Shown here in pieces: positions 33,654-44,665 of a stretch of 64,000 nt of DNA; positions within the stretch are counted from its first letter, which is position 1, and each line of letters opens with the position of its first letter. Where the stretch lies: positions 1-64,000 of the forward strand of contig JAVTVY010037122.1 of the NCBI GenBank assembly GCA_036873755.1, in the 5' to 3' direction. A program made the translations under genes and the position numbers. Origin of the DNA: Hanleya hanleyi (lineage: Eukaryota; Mollusca; Polyplacophora; Lepidopleurida; Hanleyidae). The notes below the pieces were generated by a model. That model did not search any database. It saw only the letters and a list, made by a program, of their open reading frames with translations, and was not told the DNA's origin.

Positions 33654-35431
33654 ATTTTTATGGAATGGATGACTTGTTTAATGTGGGCTCCATTTCGCTC
33701 TGCCAGTAACTGATAAATGGTGACGTTAGTCGATGGGCCATTGGTGACGCATTTTGTGTATGCGTCTGAAGAGATGTAGTATAGTGTCAGCTTTGTAGGG
33801 ATATATGGATGTGTGCCATCACGTGTATGCAGTGATGGATGTATTGTATTAGGTTTTGATTTTCTATGTGAAATTATCCTATTTAGGGGTTGATTTGATT
33901 TTGTTGTACAGGATGTTTGTTTGAGGCATTGTGGAATTGTGGACAAAAAAAAAAAAAAATTCTAGACCCAAGCCGTTGTTGATGTGTTGTGTAATGTAAT
34001 GTGTATTTTGGAACTATTGTTCTAGAATTATGGTGTGTGTTGGAGAACTCTCGTGTGTGTTCGCGAGTTGGATGTTCGAAAATTGTGATGTTTGCTGCGG
34101 CGTTATACGTGTAGTGTGTTATGGGAGAATATGATGATACGTTGTGATGAACTAGGTGTGTTTATGTAATCTGTGTGAGGGAACCGGGTGCTGGACGCCT
34201 GGGTTCGATGGTTGCTGTGTGATTAGAGACTTTCTGTGTGTGAAGATTCTGTGTGGCAGATATACGCGTCACTCGCGTTTCTATGTGACTTCTGTTGAGA
34301 TTGTATAACTGTGTGTTTTTTGTGGGTTTTCTGTGTGTGTTAAGCTATGTGACACGTTCATGAAAGTCTGTGGTGAAGTTAATATATGGAGTGACTTGGA
34401 GAAGATACAGTATGAGAATATGTATAGTGCGGGTAGCCATGTCGAAGACCTGAGGTTGAGGAAGACGTCCCTCTTCATCCCATGCCTTCGCCATGAAGCC
34501 CTGATGAGAGTTGTCTATCCGATATCTTGTAGTATGCGTTATTTTTTGTGAATCCGGTGGGGCAGGATAGCCACCACTCGGTGAGCGAATACATGTGTGA
34601 TTATTCGATTATAGTGTGAGTGTGAGCTGTAGCAATCATGGCTATGTTTTCCTCTACATATATTCTCTCTGGTGGAGTAGCCGTTTGCGTGAGGGTATGT
34701 ACATTGGGGTCAGTGGGCCTGTGATGCGAACACACGTTTCTGGCTCTTCGTGCGTATGCCCTTGAAGGGCCCTTCCACTCGAAATTGTTGGCTGCTGACG
34801 AAGGCGAGCTTTGAAATTACTAGGGGAGGGAGAATGGGGAGCCCAATGTATAGTCTGGACAGCCAGTAGTTTAGAGGCTTGTTTCAGTAGTGGATTGTAT
34901 GACGGACTGGTGCTTATTGCGGCCATGTAGCCGGTAGGCTGGCCTGCCAATTTATAGTCTGGATATCAGTCGTGGGTTGGATGATGTTCTCGTATTTATT
35001 GCGGCCATGTAGCTGGTAGGCTGGCATACGGATTATATTTTTAAGAATTAAAGTGAGCAGTCCCATGCGGTTGATTATATTTATTGGGGCCGTAAATCTG
35101 GTAGGCTGGCCTAAGGATTATATTTTTGAGAAATGAAGTGATCAGTCCCATAGGGCTGACCATTTGAGTGAGATTTGTAATGGGCTTGGGTGTAATTATA
35201 GACAGTCTGGTAATGAGACTGGACTAGTGGGATGGTTACCATTTTATTGAAGTTGGGTGCTTTTAGGGAGCAGTGTACTTTTGTACACTGCATGTTACGG
35301 ATTTTGACACATGTGATATAACATGGAGAATTCACGTCTTTGTCTCGTATTTTAGTAATTGTTGGCAGCGCTGGAACGACGGTTGCCTGGGATAGGGAAG
35401 GGTTTTATAAGGGCGAATTAAGATCTTCGCC
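33654..35431 (+). other. T/G-rich non-coding 3' region of the LTR element
   Basis: It sits where pol would lie but has no RT or integrase motifs in any frame. It is strongly T- and G-biased (many GTGTGTG runs at 34000-34340) and includes an A14 run (33947-33959). Three ~83-bp repeats start near 34914, 34995 and 35081, each with TTATT(G)(C/G)GGCC.TGTAG- or GTAAATC-type sequence followed by GGTAGGCTGGC. It may be replaced sequence or a structured RNA domain. Confidence 0.7.
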
Positions 35432-35451
35432 AAAAAGAAAACGGGGAGGGG
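35432..35451 (+). promoter_or_regulatory. Polypurine tract
   Basis: AAAAAGAAAACGGGGAGGGG: nineteen purines of twenty, directly abutting the 3' LTR. This is the expected primer position for plus-strand DNA synthesis. Confidence 0.8.
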
Positions 35452-35736
35452 TGTTGCAGAGGTAGCTTTACGCTCGGAGCTGTTGATCCCTGATTGCCAG
35501 GAGATTGCATCATCCGGGCTAATTCCTCCGAACCCACTCAAATCGGTTTAGGCCCGAAGCTAGAACTTCGGGAACCTTCGTGCATGCACTGAGATAGATC
35601 AGACGAGGGAGGGATTTCATTGAGACTTGACGTATATTAAGAATTCGGGTTGGAATGGAGGGAGGATTTTAATGGGGGATATTTTAGCTCTCTATCGTTC
35701 TGGGTGTTGCTAGGCGAGGCACACCTTTCTACGACA
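35452..35736 (+). repeat. 3' long terminal repeat, 285 bp
   Basis: Matches the 5' LTR with about 6 substitutions and two small indels (GATTGCC for GATATGCC; GCACTGAG for GCTGAG). Followed by ATAT, the target duplication. Confidence 0.95.
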
Positions 35737-35740
35737 ATAT

Positions 35741-38246
35741 CACCAGCGGTCATGTTGATTTGCTGGGGTAGTATTCGCCAGTATTAATTCACTGAGCAGA
35801 CTGTTCCCAACTATCAAATAATAAACAATTTTTTTTGACAGTTGTGATTACATGCAAATTAGTGGGGAAACTGAAATAGGAGCACGCGTAGAATTTCGTT
35901 AAATACCTTTTAGACTTTGGAGTCAATATAGTATCTTATAAGTAAGATAGTTCGGTTATACGCGGAGATGTTTTATAGACGGCTGGTTATTGAATGTTGG
36001 ATCTGCCGTTTGTTTTTACACTATCTTTTCGCCAGCAGCTGTATAAAGTTCTTAGCCACATGGAACATTGTAGGTACTGCTACCCCACAACGAATTTAAG
36101 AGTGCTGCGAAGAAGAATGAAAGCAGCTGGATAGAACACAACAGCGACTAGAATTCGTTGCGAACGAGTTACGTAGACTAAGATTAGCATTCCATAATCT
36201 AATGCTAATTGCATCCAAGGAGGAAGCTGATATAAGACAGAGAATGCTGCTGCTAAGTGGTAGCAATTATTCGTATGTCATATATCCTAGAAAGATCATT
36301 TTATTTCCCGTGAGTTCCGTGTAGAATGCGTCATACATTATACATTGTAATAGCCCCTTGTTATAACCTATGGCCCAACATTTTCCGCAGTCTTGATTGC
36401 AGTCAGTTGCACATTGCAGCTTTGAAATGCCTGAATGAGTAGCCCTGATGTGGTCGGCGTAGACGATATTTGCACTGGATGGCGCAGCTTTTAGTCTTCG
36501 GCTGGGAATATAACCTGGAAGGAAAATGTTTTATATAGTTTCTCCAGACACATGTAGAGAGTTTTGCGTTATTTTACCAAATATACTGCATTGGAGATTT
36601 ACTTTGATAATTTCTAAACCGAAGTCCATTACACTATAGCTTTTGAAACGCTCTGCTTGCTTCTCAGACTGAAATGCAGCCCCTTCCTTAGAATATCCTG
36701 AGATATGTTTTACAAAGTGATTAGTCACTGCATCGAATCAAACTGCAGATTTTAATGTCATTATGAATCTCATATTTCCTTTTGCAGGATCAGCGGTCAA
36801 TAACTTAATGAATGTCACGAAACATTTTCGTTGAAATCGATAGCTGTATACTGCTTCGTCATTTTATGATACTGAAATTAGAAGCTTGGTTCTTTGAAGC
36901 TTGGTTCTGTACATCAGCTAGTACGTCAATACAGATATACAAATCGTTATTCTTCGTCATGTATTTTGCGTGCTATTCTATTTACGCCGATTAAGCTTTT
37001 TAGAACCGGAACGCTGTTCAAAAGGAGCGGAATGGACAAAGTAAAAACTGATCGGAACGTGAACGAAGACCGATGACTAATGACCGCTGAACGACAACCG
37101 TTATCATCAAACCGTTGATTGACCGTTGTCGGTTGAACAAAGATCGAATCGATTGTTTTTATCGCCAAGTTATAGTCGGTTTCAAACCGTGTTCAGAACT
37201 ACCATAATACTATGCAAGTATTTTACGCTCTTGCATATTTTCAACGACCTTTAGACCTATGTACCAGTATTCTAGAGTGAGACATTTATGGGTTATCAAT
37301 TTAATCAGGTAGACCCTTGTACCGATATCGTTTCAAAATGTCATTAGTCAAATAAGTAAACCTAAACTTGAAATCATACCGCCGTCGCAAAGTTTGGATG
37401 AAATGATATTTGACGATTACTTATTGAATATATTGTCTGTCAAACATATTCAATGGAATTGTGTGAGCGTTGTTGACGCGAATGCATGCAGATGAAGTGT
37501 GGCGAAATTCATATTCACGTTGAATAAATGGACGATCGATAGAGATCTACAAGAATATATAGATGAGTGCCAGTCGTTTAATGGAATTGCTTCGAATTGC
37601 AATCTTCAACCTTTTGTTAATAGACAGTCGCCCTCTCGAACACAAAGCTGAACACATCTTTATAATAAATAGAGTTTAGAATGACTGACGCGTATCTATC
37701 GTTTTTCGTGAGTGGAACGATTAAGGGAACTAGGAACAAGACGAAATAACTGGACTGCTGTCGGTTGACAGTTGTACGTATGCCATTGAACGAAGACCGC
37801 ACACCGCTGACCGCAGAATGATGAGAGCAAAGCAAACTAACAATGACGACCGATAAACGAAAAAGAAAGCAGAACGATAACTGTTAAACGTTAAGTCCTG
37901 TCTATTCCATGTCAACGCCTATATCACAGTCCACGACCGACCGAGAAAATCATTCACAGGAAGGTACATTCGGAACTCCCGAGCGGAAATCTACGAAGGG
38001 GATTGATTCTACGCTCGGGGGACGACAACATGAATTTCCTATGAATCTCCAGATGTGACGTGGCTCCGAAGCCCAATCACTCTCGCGGAAGCCTTAATCC
38101 CCGACCAGCAAATATTTCCCTGCGAGTCTCTGATTTACGTCAGATATTCTAAAAACTGTTTATTCTTTTCATTCGAAGCACGTTTCAATAGAAAACCATC
38201 AGTTTAAATGGTACACACGCCACGTATTGGCAAGATATAATTCCCG
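35741..38246. other. No supportable gene
   Basis: Short ORFs only. Stretches at 37025-37170 and 37730-37900 share ACCGCTGA- and GAACGAAGACCG-type words in both orientations, probably a diverged repeat. Confidence 0.4.
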
Positions 38247-38303
38247 TGACGTCACTGACAGTTCCCTGACACCGAAACACACGTGACCACGCTCCAGTCC
38301 AAT
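38247..38303 (+). promoter_or_regulatory. Candidate compact promoter: CRE and E-box
   Basis: TGACGTCA at 38247-38254 and CACGTGAC at 38280-38287 lie 50 and 19 bp before the ATG at 38304. A start preceded closely by such sites and embedded in CCAATATGGCGTC resembles TISU/YY1-type short-leader housekeeping promoters. Confidence 0.45.
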
Positions 38304-38369
38304 ATGGCGTCAATGGCCTTCGAGGGACATCTCAAACCGGAGATCCCCGAGAAGTTGCGAATGAGGAAG
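38304..38369 (+). CDS. Candidate first coding exon of an unidentified gene
   Basis: ATG in AATATGG, then 22 open codons (MASMAFEGHLKPEIPEK, then a basic LRMRK) ending AAG|GTATGG, a good 5' splice site in phase 0. Composition is coding-like and unlike the flanking repeats. The upstream CRE and E-box support a real promoter. The gene is not recognised, and no downstream exon could be joined with confidence. The intron begins about 25 bp before a large foldback element, which would be a tolerated intronic insertion if the gene is real. Length, start and strand rest only on these signals. Confidence 0.5.
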
Positions 38370-38395
38370 GTATGGTGTTCTATTTGGGCCAAGCT

Positions 38396-41300
38396 CTCGG
38401 CGCGGGGCGACTTTTAGAAACTCGCCACTCGCCACGCGCCGTGCACACTCCGGCGCGCGACGACTGGCGATTTTCTCCTATCTCTTAACATGTAAAAACT
38501 CGCCACGCGCCGTAAAACGCGGCGACTTTGGCTCTATCTCTTAACCTGGAAAAACTCACCGCGCGACAACTCGCCAGACGAACCACGGCGCGCGGCGACT
38601 GGCGACTTTTGACTTCTCGAATTCTCAGGATTTTTTCTCAAGTGCACATCAATTATTGGAATATTTTGTTACTTCACTGTCAGTCGCCATTTTGTGATTT
38701 CGCTGGATTGATTAAAGACTGAAATGATTTATTGATCATTTAAAGTCTTACTTTGCAGGACTCTCCCAGAATTTATAAAAAAAATCTAAATTAGGAAGCA
38801 AGGTAAAAGCAAAATAAAATAAATACGGCGTGCTACAAATGCTGAGTGTATGAACATGACAATTTGTTTTTGCTTTTGTTATTCACACCCGATTAACATG
38901 AGCAAGGAACTGTCAGCAATTTGATCGATTTCCTTGGGAAGTGAGATGTTTGACACTTGAGTTAGATAGGCGATAATATTTCATTCAGTGTGATCTGGTG
39001 TACATTAGGGGCAGAAAAGCAAGTAAACAAGAGCACAGGGAAAAATGAGGCGTGGATTCAACGCCCCCTCGGTTTGCGATATCACAGTCTGGCTTGCCAA
39101 AGAACGATCGGGAGACTAAATAGGTCCGTCTAACCTTGCACAGTTCAATTTTCGTTTTTCGTTTTTGGTTTCTCAAAATCAAAAATTGAAATTTGACGGT
39201 CAATTTTCAATTTTCGTTTTTTGTTTCTGTAATCTCAAAATTGAAATTTGACCGTCAATTTTCAATTTTCGTTTTTTGTTTTTGTGATCTCAGAATCAAA
39301 AATTGAAATTTGACCGTCAATTTTCAATTTTTGATCCTGGGATTGCAAAAACAAAAAACGAAAATTGATATTTGACAGTCAATTTTCAATTTTCGTTTTT
39401 CGTTTTGCTTCACGCAAAAATGAAAATCAAATATTGAAAATTGCCTCGACTCGTCCGTTTTTCGTTTTTTGATTTTAACTTTGACGTATCAATGTTAAGT
39501 TCGCACGTGGACGGGTTATGATGTCACTTCCGGTACGCCGAGTAGAATAGAAAACACAAATCGTGTCGTATAAGAGGTGTGGAGCGTGAGAGGCATGTGG
39601 CCCACCAGGCCATCCTCGGGAGCCAGTGTATTGATCGATTTGTTAGGGTATCTATACATTGCCTTGGTTAGTTGCTCACGGTAGTTCTGGATAAAAAAAA
39701 GATCAAGGGGTATCCTCTAAATCAAACCAATTATTGAACAGGCTCAGCTAGCTCATTACGACAATCCGCTAGCTGCACTGTTTAAGATGTGACATCGCTG
39801 GCATAACTTTAATGTCAGGCTGAAATCGACATAGTGAATCAAAGCAAAACCGCCGGCTTGAGATGCCGACATGCTAATTAAAAATAACCTCTGGGGATGA
39901 AATGTTCGAGATTGAGGCAACGACTCAAGAACTCACTCGAATCATCAAAACTGTCCAGGTAAACCCTGTGCGAGGATTCACGATTTACCTGGACTTGTGA
40001 AGATGCTCCAGACAGGTCTGGATAGTTGGCATCCCGCTGTTCTCATTGGTTATTGGCATTGAGGCCTGAGCCAATCAGGACGCAGTCTTAGATTTTCTCA
40101 TTTCTAAAAATAGATGTTTAGAGCGCTACAAAAGCGAACAGCATTCATGCACACAACCGCTATTTGTTATTGATTTGAAATATAGTATTTATAAAGATAC
40201 CAACAAAGATGTAATACCAATAAGAGTAAGCATCGCGGTGATGGGCCGCGAAATCCGCATAAGCGGCTCGTAAACCACCATTTCAAACAAGCACACAATC
40301 GCCACATTTGATGCCAGACGTCTGAATGCTTCAACGCTTCAGGTCCAATCTCCATTCTCTATTTTTGGGACCTGGATCGTTGGAGCGTTCAGATGCCCGT
40401 CAACGTTCAGCGTCAAAAACGCTTCAACGCTTTAAGTGCGGATGTCAAACGCATCGAAGCGGGAAGTTCCTTTGGGGGTTATGATTAGGGTACCCACGTA
40501 TTTATTATACTATCCTACTTTAATGAAACTACCGTGTGTATCACCTTCGTTGTTCTCCATATAATGCATCACACCTGCTGCACGAATGCCTACTCGCTTC
40601 TGCACATGCGCAGTTGGCCCATTATAATCTAGGTCGAATGCCTGGCTCCAGGGATCTATAGTGTAATGAAACTCCCAAATCTTTCCCCCCACTGGTTTTC
40701 CATATTATGCTCCACACCTGCCTAAACAATCCGATTGCGCTTTCCATACTACTCCGCGGACCGAAAGTGACATGATAAGCCTTGCGCGTGCGCAGTTAAC
40801 ATTGACGCGTCAAAGTTAAAATCAAAAAACGAAAACGGACAAATCGAGGCAATTTTCAATATTTGATTTTCATTTTTGCGCGAAATAAAACGAAAAACGA
40901 AAATCGAAAATTGAATGTCAAATTTCAATTTTTGATTTTGAGAAACCGAAAACGAAAAACGAAAATTGAAAATTGACGGTCAAATTTCAATTTTTGATTT
41001 TGAGAAACCAAAAGCAAAAAAACGAAAATTGAATTGTGCAAGGTTACACGGACCTAAATATAGGCAAGATTTAATTTTGGGAAACAAAGCAAAACTTCAA
41101 ATGCATTCATGCCTTTCGTGAGGGTTTGTGGCTTAATTCGAGACATTTCAAATACCTATAACTCAATAAAAAAATTTAAGAACAGTTTTAAAACACTTTA
41201 ATGATATAGTATATCTTGTCCCTTTCGTGGAGAAGTGCGTACAGTTTGTGGAAAGCACGAATGAATGAGAAAACAGTTATGAGAGCAGTGCAGATGTCGT

Positions 41301-41785
41301 CCATGCTGAGAATTATATGGTCTACGGCATCTACGGTGTCCACATATGTTAAAAGTGAAATAACAAAATATTCCGATAGTTGATGCTTCCCGGGCATGCG
41401 CACTTGAGAAAGTCCTGAGAATTCCTGAAGTCATAAGTCGACAGTCGTCGCGCGACGTGGTTCGTCCGGCGAGTGGCGTGCGGCGATTTTTTTTTTTAGG
41501 TTAAGAGATGGGGCCAAACTCACCGCGTTTTACGCGACTGGCGAGTTTTTGCAGGTCAAGAGGTAGGAGAAAGTCGACAGTCGCCGCTCGCCGGAGAGGT
41601 CCACGGCGCGTGGCGAGTGGCGAGTTTCTCTACAGTCAAAAGTCGCCAGTCGCCGCGCGCCGTGGTTCGTCCGGCGAGTGGCGCGCGGCAAGTTTTTCCA
41701 GTGTAACTGATAGGGCCAAATTCGCCGCGTTTTACGGCGACTGACGATTTTTGCAGCTTAAGAGATAGGAGAAAGTCGCCAGGTG
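38396..41785. mobile_element. Outer foldback element with GC-rich inverted arms
   Basis: The left arm 38396-38660 and right arm 41396-41785 are inverted copies. Both contain CGCGCGCCGTGGTTCGT (or complement), AAGAGATAGGAGAAA, CGCGTTTTACGGCG and TCTCAGGA.TT..CTCAAGTGC. The right arm has about two tandem units of ~200 bp, the left about one. The arms are built of short sub-repeats of GGCGAGT and GTCGCCAGTCGCC, far richer in GC than their surroundings. Foldback elements with sub-repeated arms are known (Drosophila FB, sea-urchin TU). No transposase ORF is seen inside. Confidence 0.75.
39123..41054. mobile_element. Inner foldback element, 1,932 bp, TAAATA-flanked
   Basis: It starts GGTCCGTCTAACCTTGCACA and ends as the reverse complement (TGTGCAAGGTTACACGGACC). 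Arms of about 350 (left) and 260 bp (right) consist of tandem CAATTTTC(G)TTTTT(C/T)G- and TTGAAATTTGACGGTC-type sub-repeats. TAAATA lies directly outside both ends (39117-39122 and 41055-41060). The unique middle (about 39500-40780) has no recognisable ORF. It is nested within the outer foldback. Confidence 0.8.
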
Positions 41786-42523
41786 CGAACCACAGCCTGA
41801 ATCACAGCCTGACTGGATGTGGTGACATACTTCCTGAAAATCTCTGATACCCTTTAAAGTACAAACACGAAACCTTCCACACTATATATATGACACCTAC
41901 TCTATTTTAAAATGCAAACTTCCAATGTTTGCTGCGATGACGTCCAGTGATGTCATATATGCAAAAAACAATTTAGGTCGATTTTTACATGTTCGTTTAC
42001 AATAGGCTTATTTTATAGTTTATGGTCTTTGGTATGAAAGAAAGTACCGGGATTCACCCTTGTTCCTCATCTCCCAAAACAGGTTTTCAAAAAAATGTAG
42101 AGAATGGGAACATCGCGTTGTATACCTGCTGTAATAATTCCCAGTATTGGAAAATACATGTCATTGCTCGTTATTAGTCAACAATATGTTCCTTTCCATA
42201 ATCTCCTCTTGAAGCATTATTTCATTGTGCAGCATATTTCATGTCTAAATTTGTACTTAGATGGGAAAAACATTCCTCAAATGAAATGAGATACTTAAAG
42301 GAAAAGTTCGGGATTGGTTGCCTTTGATACATATTAAAACAATAGAACCCAAACGAGTTTTAAGAGTAATAATCATTTTAAAACCGCGAACTCGCAGTCC
42401 TCAGAGTGCCGCCACTGTACTTTATCTAGAAGGCGGATATGACGTAGGGTCAAGGCATGGAGCTCTTCTGTCTGTTCGGCTAATCTAATCGATTTGGGTA
42501 GATAGAGTAAATTGAGTGAAATC
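41786..42523. other. No gene seen; 5' flank of the P2X7-tail-like ORF
   Basis: No ORF of note. 42290-42523 lies directly upstream of the ORF at 42524 and may be its leader or promoter. Confidence 0.4.
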
Positions 42524-42860
42524 ATGTCGACGAACGGCAGTTCCGATTCCAGCGGTAAAAGCGAAAAGGAAGCTGTGTTTGTTTTTCAGGGCTACCAATT
42601 CGAGCCGAAACGGTCAGATACGGAAGATCAGGGCAGCGGGGATGATAGCAGCTCTGGTAGCAAGACAGGCGACTAAATGGAGACAGAAGCCCGCATGGAA
42701 ATTTAGTATTCTCTCAGAGCACACGCTGCTCTCATCGACGACTTACGGGAGAGATCGAGTGTTTTCTCTGTTGGAAGAGCGAACAAAGCCGCGCTATGGC
42801 AACTAGAAATGAAAATGGTATGAGCTATTTAGTAGCTAAAGTAATTCTTGCCATTTTTTA
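42524..42860 (+). pseudogene. P2X7 intracellular-tail-like ORF, frameshifted
   Basis: ATG at 42524 opens 50 codons: a Ser/acidic head (MSTNGSSDSSGKSEKE), VFVFQGYQFEPKRSDTED, then a Ser/Asp/Gly-rich acidic tail, stop TAA at 42674-42676. GYQFEP followed by an acidic Ser stretch is what I recall from the invertebrate families carrying the P2X7 C-terminal (zinc-binding) domain, in which a Cys-rich stretch normally follows. That stretch seems to continue in another frame from about 42664 (RLNGD, then RCSHRRLTGEIECFLCWKSE at about 42725-42785). One frameshift near 42660-42676 would explain it, and several expected Cys are missing. In vertebrates the domain is the cytosolic tail of the P2X7 ATP-gated channel; in invertebrates it is often encoded without the channel. 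No channel region is seen here. Confidence 0.5.
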
Positions 42861-44187
42861 CTAACAAAACTGCAATTTTCACCTTAACGCACTCAGCTCC
42901 ATGATGCCTTCACATGTTCTGCCTCAAGCTTACGTCACGCTGTTTGGTAAATTTGACGGTATCACAGCATTTTGTTAACTATTTTTGCGTTAAAATAAAT
43001 TCCAAAAATTTAACAAAAATGCAGCTGAATAGCATTTGACTAGCGCTTTCAGTTGAAATATAGCTTTACCAAAGCCGAACCTTTCCTTTAAAATACTCAT
43101 CTATCGGACTCATATTCTCCGTCATTTTGCATAGACGATAAATAATTCCGAAATAATATTTCGTGGTTTACATTTTTATTAACATGTAATTTGTGGTTCA
43201 GAAAATGCTGTAAATTTTGAGGGATGAGACAGGTCAGTCATTGTGACTTTACATTTGATGGTTCAGACGAAAGGTTATAGCAAAGAGGCTCCAACTTTGC
43301 ATGAGTTTTTCTAAACTCTCGGGAAGAGTGGTTTCAACAAATATGGACAGAAAAAAAGTTAAAGATGTATAGGTTTCAAATGACCTTTAACCACTATTTT
43401 GAATTTACCCAAGAAGCAATTTGAGGAGAGTTATGTCTGTGGGCTGAACATATAACCAAGGCCGAGAATACTTTGAGCTCAACTGTTGTGGTCTTATGTA
43501 ACTCAACACCCAAAAAGTAGCCAAAAGAACCAGCTTCAGATGACCCTTCCTGTCCGTCATACTCTTCCGTGCAGTTCCGCACAGCACGTTATACTGGATC
43601 ACATGAGCTGCCAGATTATGCTGTTCATTGTTGCCACCACACTTAGGTTATCGCTCAAAGTGAAACAAATTACCATGGGCTTTAACTTTAATTCTCTGCC
43701 TCTCTCTCTCGCCCTATGAGCTTAAATGATAAACTGTGACGTTGGAAAGTTTGATATTGAGTTTCCCACCATAGACGAGACAGATTGATAGAGTGTGGAT
43801 ATATCATTTGCGGCAATATATGAAGAGGCCCAAGGAACTCAGTGACGTCAAAATTCCCGTTCAATAGTATATGTCAACCACGAAAGAATGTCGGTCACGC
43901 GTATTGTATGTGTTCGTGTAAAAATCATGGAGCGTTGTATGGGGTTATTTATATTGCTGTTTCCATGGCGACCACACCTAGATATACGAGAACGATATGC
44001 AGAAATGCCTTCCTAACACCAGAAAGAATAAAAATAACCACACTGCATCTTTTTGTATGTAGGGTGATTAAATTTTGAAAATAGAGGGTCTGGACGCTCG
44101 ACTATCAGTATTATCTCGCATATTTACAAACAGAATACGCATAATATAAAAATCATAAAAATAGTACATTTTTTATCGCCAAAAAAG
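42861..44187. other. No supportable gene
   Basis: Overlapping ORFs at 43394-43719 on both strands have no domain or splice support. Confidence 0.4.
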
Positions 44188-44420
44188 CGTGTACCGTAAA
44201 AAAGTGTACCGTAAAAAGCGTGGCAAATCCACGATACATCATTCTACACCACGTTACATCATGGTACAACAACGGTACCACGATACTTTCATGATACTGT
44301 ACGTTTTTACCATGTTACAACCACGGTGCAGTACCCTTGTACTATTATTGTATTTCCACGGCACAGTATGTTTGTACCATGGTACAGAAACGGTACACTA
44401 CGCTTGTACGGCGGTATACA
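44188..44420. repeat. Irregular palindromic GTACC repeat block 1
   Basis: Many short palindrome-like words (GTACCGTA, GGTAC, GTACCATGGTAC, CGGTACAC) recur every 15-35 bp on both strands. It abuts the CAGTCAGAAAAA boundary of the GGTGATG block. Confidence 0.75.
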
Positions 44421-44665
44421 CAGTCAGAAAAAGGTGATGGGCCATCACCTTTTTGGAGTGATGGGCCATTACCTTTTTGGGGCGATGGAGTCTGGTCATC
44501 ACCCTTTTAGGGTGATAAGAAAAGGTGATGACAAAATCAATCACCATAAACAGGTGATGAGACCAGGCCATCACCATAAAACGGTGACGAGATCCAGTCA
44601 TCACCCTAAAAAGGTGATGAAATCTCATCAACTTTTTAGGGTGATGACAGATGAGTGGTCAGACA
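44421..44665. repeat. GGTGATG/CATCACC hairpin array 1
   Basis: Starts CAGTCAGAAAAAGG. Alternating GGTGATGG and CCATCACC words form stacked palindromes; the first, 44428-44454, has 13-bp arms around one base (AAAAAGGTGATGG and its complement). About ten half-units follow to about 44665. Any ORF across it is an artefact. Confidence 0.85.

Larger units (their letters stand above)
29163..35736 (+). mobile_element. LTR retrotransposon encoding only Gag and protease (6.57 kb)
   Basis: Complete element by structure. Direct LTRs are 29163-29446 and 35452-35736, both starting TG and ending CA. ATAT sits outside each end (29159-29162 and 35737-35740) as a 4-bp target duplication. A candidate primer-binding site starts 2 bases after the 5' LTR, and a polypurine tract touches the 3' LTR. 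The LTRs differ by about 6 substitutions and 2 small indels, so the insertion is fairly recent. Inside: a 2.0-kb non-coding leader, a gag-protease region (31423-33653) and a 1.8-kb non-coding 3' region. No YxDD reverse transcriptase, RNase H or integrase was found in any frame, so it must have used enzymes from another element. The Gag and protease resemble the Ty3/Gypsy type. Confidence 0.92.

Noticed and set aside
33584..33946. 120-codon reverse ORF in the LTR element
   Set aside because: Antisense of the protease end and a T/G-rich region; no domain.
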